Shown here piece after piece: positions 54,641-64,000 of a stretch of DNA of 64,000 bases; position 1 is the first letter of the stretch, and the number at the start of each line of letters is the position of its first letter. Position numbers and translations under genes: made by a program. This DNA is from Petrolisthes cinctipes (taxonomy: Eukaryota > Arthropoda > Malacostraca > Decapoda > Porcellanidae): NCBI GenBank assembly GCA_033782935.1, contig JAWQEG010000003.1:248001-312000 (forward strand), in the 5' to 3' direction. The notes beneath the pieces are model-generated. The model had not been told where the DNA came from. It searched no databases and was given only the letters and a program-made list of their open reading frames with translations.

Positions 54641-54804
54641 GGAGGGAGGTGTGACAGCTTCGCCTTCAGTGTGGTCCCAGCTTCGACGTTTTCAAACTAT
54701 CTGCAGTCCCAAAACTCACACTCGACATCGACATCTTCCACGGTGGTAACAACTGCAGTGGTCCTTACAACTGGAGCTGGATTAGGAGAACTCTCATTTC
54801 GGTA

Positions 54805-55944
54805 TTATGGCTTCAACATGTTGATATGACAGAGCTGATACTTCTTGCGATGATTGGGGGTCCTCACGAGGTAGTCTGTCACGCCGATTCTTCTTTCGTT
54901 GACGTAAGGGCCACAGAACTTGGCAGATAAAGGCTGGCCTTGAAGGGGAAGCAACACTAAGACCTCATCTCCATCTTCAAACTTTCGTTCTCTTGCATTT
55001 TTGTCATACCACTTCTTCATTCTTCTCTGGGCCGACTCAAAGTTCTGCCGGGCCATCTCCCATGTGTCCCTCATGCGGGTCTTGAACTCTTGCATGTATG
55101 AGAGAAGGTTCTTGCTTTCTTCAGGGCCACAATTCCAGGAGTCCTTAACTACACTCAACGGTCTCAAAATGAGATGGGCAAACACAAGCTCATTTGGAGA
55201 GAAGCCCAGACTCTCTTGCAGGACTTCCCTTGATGCAAACAGGAGGAAGGGAACTCCACGATCCCAGTCCTTGGAGTGCTCCATACAGTATTTACGGAGC
55301 ATATTGTTCAGTGTCTGATGGTACTGCTCCAACACTCCTTGGGACTCCGGGTGGTATGCTGACGAAGTTACCTGTACAACTCCCAACTCAGCCAGAGCCT
55401 GCTGGAAAGTATTGGACATACAATTACTCCCCTGGCCTGACTGGACCTCCAGAGGCAACCCAAATTTGGTGAAAAATTCTAGCAAAGCTCTAACAATGGT
55501 TTTGGCTTTTATGTTACATAAGGGAATTGCATCTGGGTAATGGGTAGAAGTATCCATTATGGTAAAAAGGTATAAGTGTCCACTAGAGGAGGGGGGCAAC
55601 GGACCAAACACATCTATGACTAATTTTGTGAATGGGGATTCTAAGACAGGTATAGTGATGAGAGGTGACTTTGGGATAGTTTGGTTTGGGCTGCCAACCA
55701 TTTGGCAGGTTAGGCAACATCTAACAAACTGCGCCACGTCAGCCGCCATACGTGGCCAAAAGAACTCCGTCCGAAGTCGATCCAACGTCTTCCTCAAACC
55801 CATGTGACCTGCGAAAGGAGTGGTGTGAGCCAGTTGCAGCAACTCCTGCCTACAACCCTTCGGAACTACTACTTGATGATAATCCCAGACACCGTCATCA
55901 ATGCTTACATAAGGTGGTCTCCAACGCCTCCAAAAAAACTCCAT
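54805..55944 (-). pseudogene. Gmr1-type integrase
   Basis: One open frame of 379 codons. Zinc-binding HHCC: AHTTPFAGHMGLRKTLDR, then CCLTCQMVG. Core: LVIDVFGPLPP carries the first Asp; the second-Asp segment reads VQSGQGSN where SDQG is expected, so that Asp is Gly here. AYHPESQGVLEQYHQTLN has the Glu. The C-terminal GPY/F-like module reads KFCGPYVNERRIGVTDYLV and KYQLCHINMLKP. The frame itself is uninterrupted but its 5' join to the protease region is shifted near 55930. It lies upstream of RT with no stop-rich gap, so the order is original rather than a later rearrangement. Confidence 0.9.
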
Positions 55945-56590
55945 CCTTCAAATAAAAACATACATCTTTCTCCTTTTCAAAACTATCAACAGCCAACAAC
56001 TTCAATTTCTCAACTTCAGGGTCCTGAGACTGCAACTGCTTCAATTTGTGAACGTCAACTGTCTCCAAAGCAGCCACAGGTATATCCTCTGAAGAACCCA
56101 TAAAAATGTCCCCCAAATCAACGAAATCCTCTGTCTCAGAATCAGCGGGCTGCTCCCGAAGTTCCACGGGAGTGTTAATACGCAGCCCGCTGTTGGCAAC
56201 TTCCTCTCTTCTGTTCTCTTCAACACGAGAAATGGACCTAGTTACAGCACAAAAGGGAAAGGTTTTAAGGTCAACACTCCCAACACTCCCCTGAACATTG
56301 GTTAATGGCACGGTGGACAACACAGGAGCAGTTAAATCTTCTCCCCTCACTAGATCATTACCTAGAATTAAGTCAACCCCGTTTTCAGGCAGACTCTCTA
56401 CAACTCCTAACCGTGCAACACCTTGGAATGAATCACACACGACATTACACTCCACCAAAGGCACTGTCAGGGAACCAATTACCCCCTTAATGAGTATGAA
56501 CTCCTCACCCGAGATGTCGGACTGAGGCGATTTCACCCATAATGATATTGAGGCACCTGTCTCACGCAGAATTCTGACGGGGTACAGTAC
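55898..56590 (-). pseudogene. Gmr1-type aspartic protease
   Basis: Near 56550-56580 the minus strand reads ILRETGASISLW, the D(T/S)GA active site with Glu in place of Asp. After a frame change, 55898-56536 gives VPLVECNVVCDSFQGVARLG and GVDLILGNDL, the C-terminal protease motif, then an acidic linker toward the integrase. Confidence 0.72.
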
Positions 56591-57981
56591 GTCTCACGGC
56601 ACCACCGAACACAACCGGAAGACAAATAGGGAGAGTAATTACAGCCAGGAACGATATCACTTGACACTGCCTGAACAGTAGGACACAACAAATCTTCGTT
56701 GGACGCCCTCCTTCCGGTTTCTGTAGAGGAAACAACATTAGAAGAAGAGCCAACAACAGGGTCGCCTCGTGGAGACGGATCCAAAGTCACGACAGGAACA
56801 TTCCCACTGTTCACAAAATGCATAAGTCTAACAACCCCTGCCTTCTTCCAGCATTTATCTACTGTGTGACCAAGTTTACCACAATAACTACAAACAAAGG
56901 GGCGGCGTGTGGGTTTCTGTGTGTGTGTCTGTGCTGTGTGGTGTTGTGGGGATTTATGCGAGTCATTAGGTGGGTTAGCCTCGGGTGAGGTGCCTTGTTT
57001 CTGAGAGAGATGGTCATGATATTCGGGAGTTGATTGGGAAGTTTCCTTTTTACGACTCTTATCATGTTTTCTGACTAGGTAATAATCTTGTGCCAACTCG
57101 GCAGTTTGAGAAGAAGTTTAAAATTGTTTATCCACTTCTGGCTCAATCTTATTTAGGAAATCCTCTAACAGAATCAACTCCCTTAGCCTATCATAGTTGT
57201 CTATTACTTGTTCACTCCTCTTCCGTGCATTAAATTCTCCTACCAAGCTAGTATTAAAATCAGAATATGATTCCTGCTGGTGCCTGCGAAGGTTTCTATA
57301 CTTCTGACGGTAGGCTTCAGGTCTCAGTTCATAAGCTCTCTATACGGTTACTTTAAGGGTATCATAGTCTTGAAATTACTCAAAACTCAGGGTATCACAG
57401 GCTTTAAGGGCCTTGCCTTTCTGTGCAGTCTGAGCAAAAGTCGACCACTTCTCTCTCGGCCACTCATGTCCCCTAGCAATCCTCTCAAAGAACTGAGACA
57501 CTGCTCCCTCGTCAAATGGTGGAATTAGTTTAAGGGGGTCCTGCCCTTTTGATCCATACACACTGCTTTCCCTTCGGCCACCTGCCTCCAATTCCTTCAA
57601 CCTAACCTCAGTTTCTAGTTCCTTCTCTCTTAAACGCATTTGCATATTCAGTCGCAGTTCCGTCATACGGTACTCATGGTCTAGTTGAGACTGATTATTA
57701 CATTGGCTTTGCCTAGAAGGGCACCGATCACCATCGCCGGTTTCAGCTTCAGCTTCAGCCCAACAATTTTCATAAGAGTTGGTACCAAATAATTGATCAC
57801 AAATAAGGTTAGCCAAGGGGAAAACTTTGTCTAAAGCATACTCTACGTTAAGCACTTGAGCTACTTGCAACAATTCATGTTTAGGTAAATTATGAACTTG
57901 ATCTCTACTGGGTCTGGACTCCACAAAGTCACTCGCATCTTGTTGCGAAATAATATGCAAAGGACAGGCAACAGTAGACAT
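56533..57981 (-). pseudogene. Gmr1-type gag with SCAN-like capsid domain
   Basis: One frame from 57981 with three in-frame stops (near 57374, 57317 and 57119). It opens with a basic/coiled-coil region (TELRLNMQMRLREKELETEV), continues with KLIPPFDEGAVSQFFERIAR and WPREKWSTFAQTAQKGKALK, then YELRPEAYRQKYRNLRR, ESYSDFNTSLVGEFNA and YDRLRELILLEDFLNKIEPE, which resembles the SCAN domain (the 'ILELLVLEQFL' helix region). The zinc knuckle CSYCGKLGHTVDKC lies near 56840-56885. The SCAN domain is known to derive from Gmr1-like gag. The gag knuckle would bind element RNA. Confidence 0.82.
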
Positions 57982-58113
57982 GATGAAACAATTGTATGTA
58001 AATAAACAATAATAATAATAATCACAAAATCACAAATCACACCCAATAAAAATTTCACTTCACGATATATCACGATAAACTTCCTAGCATATCCTGGCCA
58101 GGTCGCCAATTTC

Positions 58114-58550
58114 TGTTACATCAACGGAAAAATGAACAAGCAACGGCAATTGATCTGACAAATAAAATATATAGAAAATATTAGGCACAAGGGGGCCTCT
58201 ACTGTAGAGCAAATTACTGTAAAACACGTTGGTGCAGTAAACTCAGGTTCTGTTAAAAGAATTAATGGAAAACTCTAAATAAAATTACTTTACTATATTT
58301 ATAGTGATAACATTTAATAAATACAAATTACAGTAATGAACAAACAAACATAAAAGCCTTGATATGCTAGGATACACAATTGCAATAATAATCACATAAA
58401 ATACACTGGAATCAAATCAGAAAATAGCTTAAACACGTCGACAGGCACAAATACTACTAGCCAGCTACAACTATAAATGGAATGAGGAACAGTATGAACA
58501 GATGGACAACAAATACTTATGGTACAGGCAAGAGGTCTTTCTTAACCATC
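58114..58550 (-). repeat. 5' LTR of the Gmr1-type element
   Basis: Begins (plus strand) TGTTACATCAACGG next to the primer site. The left 185 bp match the 3' LTR fragment with few differences. The outer end is estimated; the sequence stays AT-rich to about 58550. Confidence 0.7.
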
Positions 58551-58739
58551 TCTTTCAACACTCACACCCTTATGACTTTCGAATGTTTTTTTTTGTTTTT
58601 TTCATCTAAATATTTTGCCTATCACCCCTTATGTGGTATTAAGGCGGTAAACATTTAACAATATACTCAATAATAATAATAGTAGTTGTAGTAGTAGTAG
58701 TACTTGTTGTTGTTGTTATGGCAGCAGTTTAATCATTGG
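58551..58739. repeat. AT-rich simple-sequence stretch
   Basis: Poly(T) near 58590, then (AAT)n, (GTA)n and (TTG)n trinucleotide repeats up to the end of cold-shock locus copy 2. Confidence 0.7.
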
Positions 58740-59123
58740 TGGTAGTGAACTTTCTTAGTTGTTGATGATGATGTTATTTTGGAGGCGGCGAATGGTGTCT
58801 TCATTACTGTAGGCTCAAACCGCCTCCATTCCTTCCGGAACTGGAAGACATCGGGGTCCCGGCGAAACTTGATGTTTTTCTGGAGGAGATCGAGGCAGGG
58901 TGAGGAGGACAGCCACCACCGTACTTCAACAAACTGCGGCGGCTCCGATGTCTGTCCTTACTCCCCCTCCTCTTTCTCTTCCCCCTCCATCCTCCGTCTC
59001 CATCTCCTGTGGCGCCAGCAGTGGTGACGGTGGTGGCAGCAATGGTGGTGGCGATGTTGGTGGCGCCCTCCCGCTGTTCGCCCGGCTGAGTGGGCGAGGC
59101 AGCGTTAACCAGCGACGAGGGTG
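58740..59123 (-). pseudogene. Partner ORF of the cold-shock locus, copy 2
   Basis: The minus strand has the conserved C-terminal segment VRWWLSSSPCLDLLQKNIKF then RDPDVFQFRKEWRRFEPT and SKITSSSTTKKVHYHQ, ending in a stop near 58770. It parallels VEWWISTSPHPDLFSQ...RDPDVFQVREAW in copy 1. The preceding Pro-rich and Lys/Arg-rich parts are frameshifted. Function unknown. Confidence 0.5.
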
Positions 59124-59132
59124 GGCCGGAGG

Positions 59133-59403
59133 GCATTTTAGTGAAGTCTGGCTGGCTAAGTGGCATCACCACTTACTGCTGGGCCAATATGGTGGTGGTT
59201 GGAAGGAGAATAACGTTTGGGTTATAACGATAAAATCAACCATGGGATATTATTTGAAATAGTTTCATTCTCTTTCCCAGCTTATTTTACCTTAACTAAT
59301 CCCTAACCTAACCTGACCTGACCTAACCTAACCTAAACTGGACCTAACCTAACCTACCCAAATCAAGCACCAACATATACCCGTATAGAGTTTACGAATA
59401 TGC
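59133..59403. mobile_element. 271-bp insertion with CCTAA repeats and 9-bp target duplication
   Basis: Flanked by ggccggagg on both sides (59124-59132 and 59404-59412) and absent from copy 1 of the locus, where the sequence runs through cctccggccc without it. Ends read GCATTTTAGTG and, reverse complemented, GCATATTCGTA, a weak inverted repeat. A 9-bp duplication fits a Mutator-like element. It contains about 60 bp of cctaa/cctga repeats (59289-59356), the arthropod-type telomere motif. Confidence 0.7.
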
Positions 59404-59425
59404 GGCCGGAGGCAGGGATGGTGGC

Positions 59426-59955
59426 GTGTCTGCTCTGCTCCTCCCCCGTGCCTTCTTGATGCCTCGCTTCTTGGTGGTGGTGGTGGTGGTGGTAGTGGGT
59501 GGTTGTAAATCGGGAGAAATGGCGATTGGTGGTAAGCCATTTCTCCCGAAGATGTCCTGGAGGAGGTCGGAAAGACGACCTAGCCCTTCTGCAGCTAAGG
59601 CAACAGCAGTCTTGGTGCAGACGGTGACGATATCTGCCTGCTGCTGCCGTCGCTGCAGTGGTTGGGCGTCAGCCGCCCTCCTCCCACGGGCAAGGAGTGA
59701 GCCGAGGACTTTACCACCATCAAGCCCGGCTACGTTGGTAGCCTCCACGCCCTTCCTCCACAGTGAAGAACACCTTCTCTCCATCATCCAATGATGGTGG
59801 TGAGGTGGTGGCAGCAGAGAGAAGGATAGTAGTCGGTGTTGTCGGCAGTCACAAAACCATAGCCCTTTAATTAAGAAGTTAAACCACTTTACCCTGCCAG
59901 CTAGACAGGTGGCAGAAGAAGTGGTGTTGTTAAGAAGAGTTGTTGATTGGGCCAT
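59426..59955 (-). pseudogene. Cold-shock-domain protein, copy 2 (frameshifted)
   Basis: Starts like copy 1 (ccaaccATGG, MAQSTTLLNNTTSSATCLAG and RVKWFNFL). It loses the frame within the cold-shock domain, where GLWFCDCRQHR replaces the YGFLTTEN region, and regains it at KGVEATNVAGLDGGKVLGSL, so compensating indels removed the RNP motifs. The C-terminal half (ADIVTVCTKTAVALAAEGLG to the Thr run) is intact and nearly identical to copy 1, including the 13-bp hairpin. A TATA box lies 41 bp upstream of the ATG. The domain core is damaged, so it probably cannot bind nucleic acid normally. Confidence 0.72.
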
Positions 59956-59995
59956 GGTTGGTGAGTGAGTCTCTTTCGAATGCCGTCGATGGCCG

Positions 59996-60006
59996 CTTTT
60001 TTATAG
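59996..60006 (-). promoter_or_regulatory. TATA box upstream of cold-shock copy 2
   Basis: Minus strand CTATAAAAAAG, 41 bp 5' of the ATG at 59955. Transcription would start about 30 bp downstream, leaving a very short 5' UTR. No equivalent TATA is evident at copy 1. Confidence 0.55.
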
Positions 60007-61239
60007 AGGGGGACAACGCCGGATGGCGCCTGTCCGTCGCGTAGACGCTCGCAGCATAAACTACAGCTGGCGTCAAACTACCCACTTGCTGGCAAACTAC
60101 CCATTCACAGCATAAACTACAGCTGGTGTCAAAAGTTTAAGAGAACATCGTAACAATAACTTATCATTCATATTATTAAACCGTGTATCATGTCTGTCAT
60201 ATAAGTATTTGCCCATCTTCCTCATTTGCTCATCTCTTTGGGTACACTATTCTTTTAAGCACATAATTATAAGTTTTGAACTCCAACTTAATTATGGAAT
60301 ACTTTTTTCACTCAATGTTGCCTAGGTCTGTATCCATATTCATATTATCAATAGTGCGTTACTCCATATAAAGTCAAAATGTCAACGTGCTTTAATTGGA
60401 GATTCTCTTGTTAGTAAATTAGAAAGCTACTGATTCCTCCTAATTATACCAGAAAACAGACGCCCTCATTGATAGTGTTAGGGGATCTGTTTCGTGGCAT
60501 AGTTTGGAGAAATCAGAGACTTTCCAATTTACCATCAAAATAATCTCCCCTTAATTAATTAAGTGACCCTGTAATGTAGTCAGAAAAATGGAGATAAACG
60601 AGTCCTCCATATACAGCCACGAACACCACCTATATGGAAGGAGCGTGATTCGTGGCATAGTTGGGAGGAATCAGAAACCTCCATTTTCCCTACACGATAA
60701 CCGGGGTCTTAATCAAGCCTTCATTTCTGGGCATAGATTTGTGCGCAGGCCAATCTCTTCGGGTGATGTTTCAGGAATTGGCCGAGTTAAGAATGGAGTG
60801 GGGTCGCGGACTGTTTGAGGTGTCGATGATTGGACAGGATGCTAATGCGACACAAATACAGCTCTCCAGAGTGGTCACCCTAGCACGACGGGTAAGCTAG
60901 AGCCTCTTCGATTATATTTAATGTGCTGTTAGACTAATAATTAAAATTATTATCCATCATAGATATACCTGTTTACCTGGAGTCAGTATGAACATGGATG
61001 TTTACAATAATCATCGGTCGATTTGGGAGTTGTAGGCCTATCAGCAACGCAACAACTAAGGTCATATGCTACCGAATCTAATTACATACTTGCCTACTTT
61101 ATATAACATAAACTCAATCACAACATGAAACAATAAAAGTTAATTGAACATTAAATCTTAAATTTGAATACAAGAAATGTCTAAAAATGTGCCCATTTAA
61201 TTATATTTAAATATTTGATAGCAACCTATATATACACAA

Positions 61240-61270
<31 letters not shown>

Positions 61271-61435
61271 CACTAGTGGTCCTGGGAACTGGTATACACT
61301 CCACAGCATCAAGGAAGACAACTGTTCCCAGTCCAAGCTGTCAAGTAGGCAAACCGAGTAGGCAAGCGCTGACACAAAATATTCCTTTTCGTCCGCCAAT
61401 GCTATTTTAACCCGTCTGTACCCAGGGAGCATTGT
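60007..61435. other. Non-coding stretch with short duplications
   Basis: Direct repeats: agcataaactacagctgg twice (60051 and 60108), and a ~50-bp unit (ttcgtggcatagttKggaga..atcagaRac) at about 60490 and 60650. (CA)n lies at 61238-61272. Frames at 60588-60900 show no recognisable domain. Confidence 0.55.
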
Positions 61436-61439
61436 TACG

Positions 61440-61920
61440 TGACATGAGGAGAACTACGAACCTTGTACACAGCTCGTCACCTTTAGGGTCTTCCAGGCAT
61501 AGGACAGTGTTGTATCCCTCTGCTTCAACATCAGCATTTTCTTCCAGCCACTTGATCTTCACATCAATAGCATTTTCAATCTTTTCTTTGTTTTCATCAG
61601 CAAACATTTCGACATCCTTGATCATGCGGTCAATGTCCTCAGGTGAAGGTGGTTCTGATCATTACTGACTATAGTCTCTTTCTTGTTGCCGGTTCCCTTA
61701 TTCTCTGCAGACATTTTCAGGATACCGTTGGCAACAATTTTAAATGTTACTTCAATCTGAGGCACACCTCTTTGCCAGTCAGGTCAAACTTGCCAAAAAT
61801 GTGGTTGTTCTTTGTCATTGGCCGTTCTCCTTCCAAAACTTAGAAGGTGATAGCATGCTGGTTGTCCGAGGTAGTTGAAAAGATCTGGCTCTTCTTTGTA
61901 GGGATGACACTGTTGACATG
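61440..61920 (-). pseudogene. HSP70 (BiP-like) gene fragment
   Basis: The minus strand reads VIPTKKSQIFSTTSDNQHAI, VLEGERPMTKNNH and GKFDLTGKE (substrate-binding domain of HSP70), then PQIEVTFKI and [16 protein letters not shown], then [20 protein letters not shown] and KIENAIDVKIKWLEENADVE (C-terminal helical lid). The lid sequence is nearest the ER form BiP/HSPA5. There is at least one in-frame TAA and a frame change around 61660, and ATPase domain and C-terminal tail are missing. It starts about 65 bp behind an LTR primer site (61985-62014), so it looks like a captured or inserted cDNA piece. Confidence 0.82.
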
Positions 61921-61984
61921 AAGGAGAACACAAAGAACGAAAAGAGAGACAACAAAACTACTGACTGCACATTACCCCGACATC

Positions 61985-62200
61985 TTGACTACCATCCTGG
62001 CGAGGTCGCCAATTTGTTACGACGTAATGTAACACTACTATGAAACAGGGGTAGTCAAGATGTTAGTGAAGATGTTGTATTCACTTGGGGTTAATAGCAA
62101 GTCAGTAACTGTCTCTTTGTTTATTGTTTAAAGGTTACATTACTTAATTAACAAATAATAAATCATTGCTTTCTTCAGGTTGTATATTGCATATGAAGCT
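61985..62200 (-). repeat. LTR end and primer-binding site next to the HSP70 fragment
   Basis: On the minus strand a sequence ending cgtcgtaaca is followed by aattggcgacctcgccagg (61993-62013), closely matching the primer-site context of the Gmr1-type element (attggcgacctggccagg). This is a 5' LTR to leader junction. The LTR outer end is not defined; the AT-rich sequence to about 62200 is probably LTR. Confidence 0.6.
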
Positions 62201-62223
62201 TTATAGCTAACCTGGAAAGTCAA

Positions 62224-62290
62224 ACTAAAATCCATCCATCCATCCATCCATCCATCCATCTATCTATCTATCTATCTGTCTATCTATCTC
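62224..62290. repeat. (TCCA)n/(TCTA)n microsatellite
   Basis: Tetranucleotide repeats, first ATCC then ATCT units. Confidence 0.95.
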
Positions 62291-62518
62291 CGGACAGATC
62301 AAGGGTCTACACTTCTTCTACCAGCGACTTGGTTTAGGCCTGGTCGGATCTGGTAACAGTTGCAGGTGGAGGCAGGGGGGATGTTAGTGGGAGAGGAGGA
62401 GAGAAATGTGGGCGGAGCTATATAGGAGGGTAACGAATGATCAGGTAGAGAGACGTGTGTCAGGAGGAATGAATGAAGCATACACTGTGAACGGTATCGA
62501 ATCACCAACAGTTTAAAG

Positions 62519-62947
62519 CAGGGTTCTTCAATCTTTTTCAGTCGTGACCCAGTTTTTTACTATGACATCATTCTCGTGACCCATACAGAAAGATATTTTA
62601 CAAATTATCAGAATTTTCAACCTAAGAAAATCAAGGTCAGATGCTGAAACATAATATTTATGATTAAAAGGCATTCTAACCAGAATTATAAACACTGCCT
62701 CACCTACCCTCCCTCTCTCTCTCACACACTCATTCAAGAAGGCTAATATTTGTGCAATGATTTTGTTTTATTTATAATTAAATATAAGAATATTCGATTA
62801 TAAAAATATGTTAGGTGGATTCATGTATGAACTTCATATTTATTTTATTGTCACGAATATTATTATTCTATTTTATTCATGCATTTATTTTTGTGAGCCT
62901 GCAACGCAGTTTGGAGGAATTCGGGACCCGTAATTTGAAGAACCAGG
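62519..62947. mobile_element. hAT-like MITE (8-bp target duplication)
   Basis: Flanked by GTTTAAAG on both sides (62511-62518 and 62948-62955). Ends CAGGGTTCTTCAA and, reverse complemented, CCTGGTTCTTCAA. An 8-bp duplication with short CAGGG-type ends is characteristic of hAT. The 429-bp AT-rich interior encodes no transposase. Confidence 0.85.
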
Positions 62948-62955
62948 GTTTAAAG

Positions 62956-63374
62956 AAGTGCATACTGCATTAACGTAAGTGGATATAGAAGAGAAGAAAT
63001 GTGATGATTTGAGGCGAGGGTGAGGGGGAAGAGGGTAAGAAAAATGAAGGTGATTAGTTGAAAAGTAATAACAAACAAATATAATTAGAATATCTGTTAC
63101 ATTATGTCCTTTAAATAAAGGCACTGTCTTTTGTTCACCATCGTAGTGGGATAGACTACTGAATATATATTATCCTTTGGATATTAGACAGCTATCCCTG
63201 TATTCCTTTTATCCCTCGTGCTTCTCCCGTAGGGGAGTATTGCCTGTAATGATGTGGGCAATACTTTAAGGGTTTTGGTGCCCCTTCGGCCCCAGCCACT
63301 AGCTTACATTTCTTCAACTGTCCCTCCTATCTTCCCATTTCCTTCTTACTTGCTGTCACACCTCTCTATCACCC
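62956..63374. other. Non-coding stretch
   Basis: Purine-rich sequence near 63010-63045. 63195-63300 resembles 3' UTR sequence of the LINE whose end follows. Confidence 0.45.
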
Positions 63375-63412
63375 TTTCCTGGTGCTATTTGACCTCGCTG
63401 TTGCGCCACCTA
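63375..63412 (+). repeat. LINE 3' end with (ATCA)-type tail
   Basis: tgacctcgctgttgcgccacctaatatcaatcaaa; an inverted relative starts at 63945. Confidence 0.6.
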
Positions 63413-63944
63413 ATATCAATCAAATCCCTCGTGCTTGTAGTCCATCCTATTTATCACCTTCTCCCAAGCCCAGCTGCCTTTTTTTTTTTTTTTTTTTTTT
63501 TTCGGCAGAAGACGGTTTAATTTTCTAACTTACTTAATAATCATATTTGTCAACAAATTCATTAAGCTATTTACCAGGATTTTTTCTTCTAAATATGCAT
63601 TTCCTTAAATATAATCGATGTTAAACTTAAATAGGCGCCGCTATATGGCGTTTTCAATAAACTTGGTCTAATTTTATGCATAGGCTATATATATTACAGT
63701 ATCTCTCAAGTAACTGGCAACCTTACACATCCTCCCTACTGTCTTATCCCTCTCTCGCTTGTCCTTCCCTCCTTTCTTACCGTTTATCTTTTCTTTCTCA
63801 TATTTTTAACCTTCTCATTCGTTCTTAAAAAGTTTTAATGACATAGGCCTTTCTCCCTTATCACTTATAGTCCAATTATGTGATTCGAAATACTGCGGCT
63901 GAGATTATGTTGTTGATCGCATTTTGGTTCTCAATATGTAGAGG
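63413..63944. other. Non-coding stretch with poly(T)
   Basis: A run of about 23 T (63479-63502); otherwise AT-rich, without genes. Confidence 0.6.
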
Positions 63945-64000
63945 TTGATTGATTGATTGATATTAGGCGCCGAAACAGCGAGGTCATATAGCGCCAGAAA
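63945..64000 (-). repeat. LINE 3' end at the window edge
   Basis: Begins with four ttga units, then tattaggcgccgaaacagcgaggtcatatagcgcc, the reverse complement of the end at 63375. The LINE body would continue to the right, beyond the window. Confidence 0.65.

Larger units (their letters stand above)
53268..58550 (-). mobile_element. Gmr1-type Ty3/Gypsy retrotransposon (integrase before RT)
   Basis: Leftward order: 5' LTR (58114 to about 58550), primer site attggcgacctggcc (58095-58113), SCAN-like gag (56533-57981), protease (55898-56590), integrase (54805-55944), RT and RNase H (53442-54640), partial 3' LTR (53268-53452). Integrase lies upstream of RT, the order of Ty1/Copia, although every domain is of the Ty3/Gypsy type and the linker reads straight from the integrase C-terminus into RT. 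That is the arrangement described for the Gmr1 clade. All ORFs carry stops or frameshifts. Confidence 0.88.

Noticed and set aside
60588..60900. Two overlapping plus-strand frames of 76-79 codons
   Set aside because: No motif or conservation evidence; they overlap a short direct duplication in non-coding sequence.

Overview
The window is eukaryotic, repeat-dominated DNA from an arthropod, most likely a decapod crustacean. The clues are the mixture of DIRS-type tyrosine-recombinase retrotransposons, Penelope-like elements, I/Jockey-like LINEs and several Ty3/Gypsy clades, long (TA)n arrays, tRNA-like SINE heads, and CCTAA (TTAGG-type) repeats. The species assignment is inference. I see no rRNA, intact tRNA, CRISPR, operon or intact single-copy host gene. 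Host-like coding sequence is limited to a two-copy locus encoding a cold-shock-domain protein and a broken HSP70 (BiP-like) fragment.

Layout. 1-701: end of a Gypsy element with its 3' LTR. 1541-5069: internally deleted Gypsy (minus). 5727-6157: solo LTR with a target duplication. 6932-9345: I-type LINE (minus) interrupted by a palindromic MITE. 9516-16601: DIRS-like element with near-identical inverted terminal repeats, an internal complementary region and putative introns. 16780-20430: two head-to-head Penelope-like copies and a hairpin around a (TA)n array. 20594-21827: Harbinger-like TIR element carrying a SINE head. 22690-24418: Gypsy fragment, followed by a LINE with a 2A-like motif and a missing RT (24420-26207). 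27300-27780: LINE 3' fragment. 27905-28147: foldback MITE. 28212-29300: cold-shock locus copy 1. 29472-35586: an LTR split by a MITE that is itself split by a nearly complete I-type LINE. 36000-37450: LINE split by a piggyBac-like element. 39112-39650: SCAN-like gag fragment. 39827-40005: hairpin MITE. 41812-43179: DDE transposase with long D-to-E spacing. 43585-47922: LINE tail followed by a CsRn1-like Gypsy. 48362-49882: long inverted repeat holding a MITE and a SINE. 50520-52160: Jockey-like LINE split by a solo LTR. 53268-58550: Ty3/Gypsy element with integrase upstream of reverse transcriptase (Gmr1-type order). 58740-60006: cold-shock locus copy 2 in inverse orientation, carrying a 271-bp insertion. 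61440-62200: HSP70 fragment directly behind an LTR/primer-binding site. 62519-62947: hAT-like MITE.

How it fits together. Many insertions are nested, and their order can be read from target duplications and from reading frames that resume across them. Almost every coding region is broken by stops or frameshifts. The freshest insertion by sequence is the DIRS element, whose ITRs differ at 1 of 212 positions. The items that most deserve follow-up are the Gmr1-order element with a SCAN-like gag in an apparent arthropod, the frame-preserving introns in the DIRS element, the duplicated cold-shock/partner-ORF locus, and the LTR-primer-site-HSP70 chimera.
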